A DNA stretch of 64,000 nucleotides from Cryobacterium sp. PH31-O1 (GTDB lineage Bacteria; Actinomycetota; Actinomycetes; Actinomycetales; Microbacteriaceae), in assembly GCF_030063455.1 (NCBI RefSeq), contig NZ_JASITB010000005.1, forward strand, positions 62,001 through 126,000, given 5' to 3'. Both the position numbers and the translations under genes were made by a program. Under the pieces are notes generated by a model. That model did no database searches. It had not been told where the DNA came from and saw only the letters and a program-made list of their open reading frames with translations. Of this stretch, positions 62,526 through 64,000 are shown piece by piece. Numbering within the stretch: position 1 is the first letter of the stretch; every line of letters starts with the position of its first letter.

Positions 62526-63854
62526 TTAAGCCTTCGCGTTGCTGAGGGACTCAACCTGTGCGGTGAGCCAGGCCGATTGGGCGTTCATGTTGCTGAGGGT
62601 GACTTCCATGGCCGAGTACGTGCGCTCGAGGGTGGAGCGGCGAGAAGCCAGCCGCAGGTCCCAGTTCTCGATCTGTGTGCTCATGCTCTTGACGAGCGAT
62701 TCCTGGCCGGTGATGCGCGCGGTGATCAGTCCGTCGTACTTGTCGGAGGCGGTGGTGGCTGCCCCGGCAACGCGGGTGGAGATCTCGGTGAGCACCGACT
62801 TCACGAAGTCGGGGTCTTCTTTCATGGCCGCGGCAAACTTCGTCGCGTCGAACTCGAGCGTGCCCGTTTTCGTGATGCTGATGCCGATTTCTGACGGCGA
62901 ACGGCCATCCACTGGATATGAGGCAGCATCGATCAGGCGCTGCTTGACGTCTCGCACCGTGCTGTCACCGGTGAAGACGCCGGAGGAGAGCACGGCTTTG
63001 CCCGTGCTGTCGGTGCTGTTGACCACCGCGCTCTTTGTGGAGATGAGCGCGAAAATGCCGTTGAGGGAGTCGACCAGGTCTTTCGCGATCGTGCTCACCG
63101 CGGCGTCGTTGCGCGCGACCGTGACGGTGACCGGGTCGGTGGAGGCGATCGACGCCGTGACGTCGACCCCCGGCAGCAGGTTCTCAAACGAGTTGGTCGA
63201 CGAGGTGATCGACTGGGCGGCAGCGGTGCCTGCCCAGATCGTGACCTCGGCGTCTTGCGCCGCGGTGATCTCGGTGAGTGGCGCGTTAGAGATGGTGAAA
63301 CCGTTGGCGGCACCAGTCGTAGCCGACGAGAACTGCAGGCGATACAACGGTGTCGTGCCGTCAACGTCCATTCCCGCCGCAACCTTCACCGCGGTTACGC
63401 CGGCGGCTGAGTCGTTGATGGCGGTAGCGATGTCATCGAGCGAGGTCGAAGCCGCCGTGATGTCGGTGACGGTGCCACTCGTGCTGGTGATCGAGAAGGT
63501 GTCGCTCGACCAGGCCGCGACGCGGTCGGAGACCGAGACCTGAGCCTGCGCGAGTTTGTTGACCGTGAAGCTGATCGAGCCGGCGGTGGCGGTGCTGCCC
63601 GCGGTAACGGTCGCGTTGGTCGAGCTGCTCTTCGCTGAGTAGACATCGAGTGAGCCGGCGAGCGTGCTCTTAGTAGCGAGGGTGCCGAGGTTCGCGATGG
63701 AACTGTTCAGGCCTTGAAATGCGGCTACGAGAGTGTTGGAGCTCGTGACCTTTGCCTTCAGCTGGTTCTGCGGGCCAGCCTCGAGGGTCATCAGGGAGTT
63801 GATCAGCGCGGTGGTGTCCAGCCCGCTGATGAGGCCATCTACTGCGAGTGACAC
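62526..63854 (-). CDS. fliD: Flagellar filament cap protein FliD
   Basis: Caps the growing filament and folds flagellin. The 442-residue protein has the FliD N-terminal region (MSLAVDGLISGLDTTALINS, LMTLEAGPQNQLK) and the C-terminal region (KYDGLITARITGQESLVKSM, STQIENWDLRLASRRSTLER). The middle is Ser/Thr/Ala-rich, as usual for surface domains. The GTG start (63852-63854) follows AGGGAG. Confidence 0.95.
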   Translation of the reverse strand: MSLAVDGLISGLDTTALINSLMTLEAGPQNQLKAKVTSSNTLVAAFQGLNSSIANLGTLATKSTLAGSLDVYSAKSSSTNATVTAGSTATAGSISFTVNKLAQAQVSVSDRVAAWSSDTFSITSTSGTVTDITAASTSLDDIATAINDSAAGVTAVKVAAGMDVDGTTPLYRLQFSSATTGAANGFTISNAPLTEITAAQDAEVTIWAGTAAAQSITSSTNSFENLLPGVDVTASIASTDPVTVTVARNDAAVSTIAKDLVDSLNGIFALISTKSAVVNSTDSTGKAVLSSGVFTGDSTVRDVKQRLIDAASYPVDGRSPSEIGISITKTGTLEFDATKFAAAMKEDPDFVKSVLTEISTRVAGAATTASDKYDGLITARITGQESLVKSMSTQIENWDLRLASRRSTLERTYSAMEVTLSNMNAQSAWLTAQVESLSNAKA

Positions 63855-63894
63855 GGTTTTCTCCCTAAGAATGCCTGGGTATAAACGAAATGCC

Positions 63895-63942
63895 TGGCGG
63901 CGGCCGCGGAACGAAGTCCAGATCGTTCTGCGGCCGCCGCCA
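63895..63942 (-). terminator. Large hairpin between fliC and fliD
   Basis: TGGCGGCGGCCGC plus GGAACGA (63895-63914) pairs with TCGTTC plus TGCGGCCGCCGCCA (63923-63942). This gives 20-bp arms with one mismatch and an 8-base loop. It follows the flagellin stop and a T-containing stretch continues beyond, so it is the probable flagellin terminator, partly allowing read-through to fliD. Confidence 0.85.
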
Positions 63943-63946
63943 AGCG

Positions 63947-63965
63947 CGGGTCAGAGTTCGACCCG
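63947..63965 (-). terminator. Small hairpin immediately after the flagellin gene
   Basis: CGGGTC (63947-63952) and GACCCG (63960-63965) form a perfect 6-bp stem with a 7-base loop, 17 nt after the second flagellin stop codon and just before the large hairpin. Together they form a tandem structure that could also protect the flagellin mRNA 3' end. Confidence 0.65.
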
Positions 63966-63984
63966 TTTAGTGCTGTGGTGCTTA

Positions 63985-64000
63985 TTACTGGAGGAGCTGA
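63985..64000 (-). CDS. fliC: Flagellin, C-terminal fragment (runs off right edge)
   Basis: Only the last four codons are in the window: Gln-Leu-Leu-Gln, then TAA TAA. Flagellins commonly end in a QVLQLLQ-type sequence. The gene lies upstream of fliD and is followed by strong hairpins, as expected for a highly expressed gene. The assignment is by context and this short tail only. Confidence 0.6.

Overview
The window is a high-GC actinobacterial chromosome segment with dense, mostly operonic genes and no mobile elements, CRISPR arrays, tRNAs or rRNAs that I can see. A non-DAP-type MurE, a complete C50 carotenoid operon, a monoderm-style flagellar locus (no P- or L-ring genes) and mycobacteria-like gene order around a PASTA kinase together suggest the family Microbacteriaceae. 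That placement is inference; the sequence does not name a species.

Region 1 (1-12153, all minus strand) is the division and cell-wall (dcw) cluster. In transcription order it runs mraZ, rsmH, ftsL-like, ftsI, murE, murF, mraY, murD, ftsW, murG and the first 22 codons of murC, mostly with 1-4 base overlaps. It is headed by three 10-bp-spaced GTGG repeats that look like the MraZ operator. Region 2 (12289-24424) holds a DUF3040 protein, a polyprenyl diphosphate synthase, an Rv2175c-like DNA-binding protein, a LysM protein, a PknL-type PASTA kinase, class II DAHP synthase, a PlsC-like acyltransferase, a ROK sugar kinase, a FadD15-type acyl-CoA synthetase and peptide deformylase. The order resembles M. 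tuberculosis Rv2173-Rv2187. Region 3 (24477-34902) carries an EspI-like ATPase, pyruvate carboxylase, an orphan ParA, two MerR regulators flanking a gap, a GarA-type FHA protein, a CDP-alcohol phosphatidyltransferase, a Nudix hydrolase, apt and a MarR regulator.

Region 4 (34984-40612, plus strand) is a tightly overlapping idi-crtE-crtB-crtI-crtYe-crtYf-crtEb operon for a cyclic C50 carotenoid. The divergent MarR gene and two palindromes between them suggest CrtR-type control. An S4 RNA-binding gene follows.

Region 5 (41043 to the right edge, all minus strand) is about 23 kb of flagellar genes in three transcription blocks: fliC(3' end)/fliD-fliS-fliT; flgB-flgC-fliE-fliF-fliG-fliH-fliI-fliJ-NlpC/P60-fliK-flgD-flgE; and flbD-motA-motB-fliM-fliN-fliO-fliP-fliQ-fliR-flhB-flhA-(FlhF-like)-csrA. 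The last two blocks are each preceded by a sigma-28-like promoter with identical spacing. The flgB leader folds into two hairpins that both present ACGGAT in the loop, which is how CsrA targets look; csrA is the last gene of the locus. Other points worth checking are a FlhF-like protein without a P-loop, a NlpC/P60 hydrolase with no Sec signal in the FlgJ niche, a CsrA with a repeat-containing tail, and a pair of structured 64-bp palindromic elements between the kinase gene and aroG.
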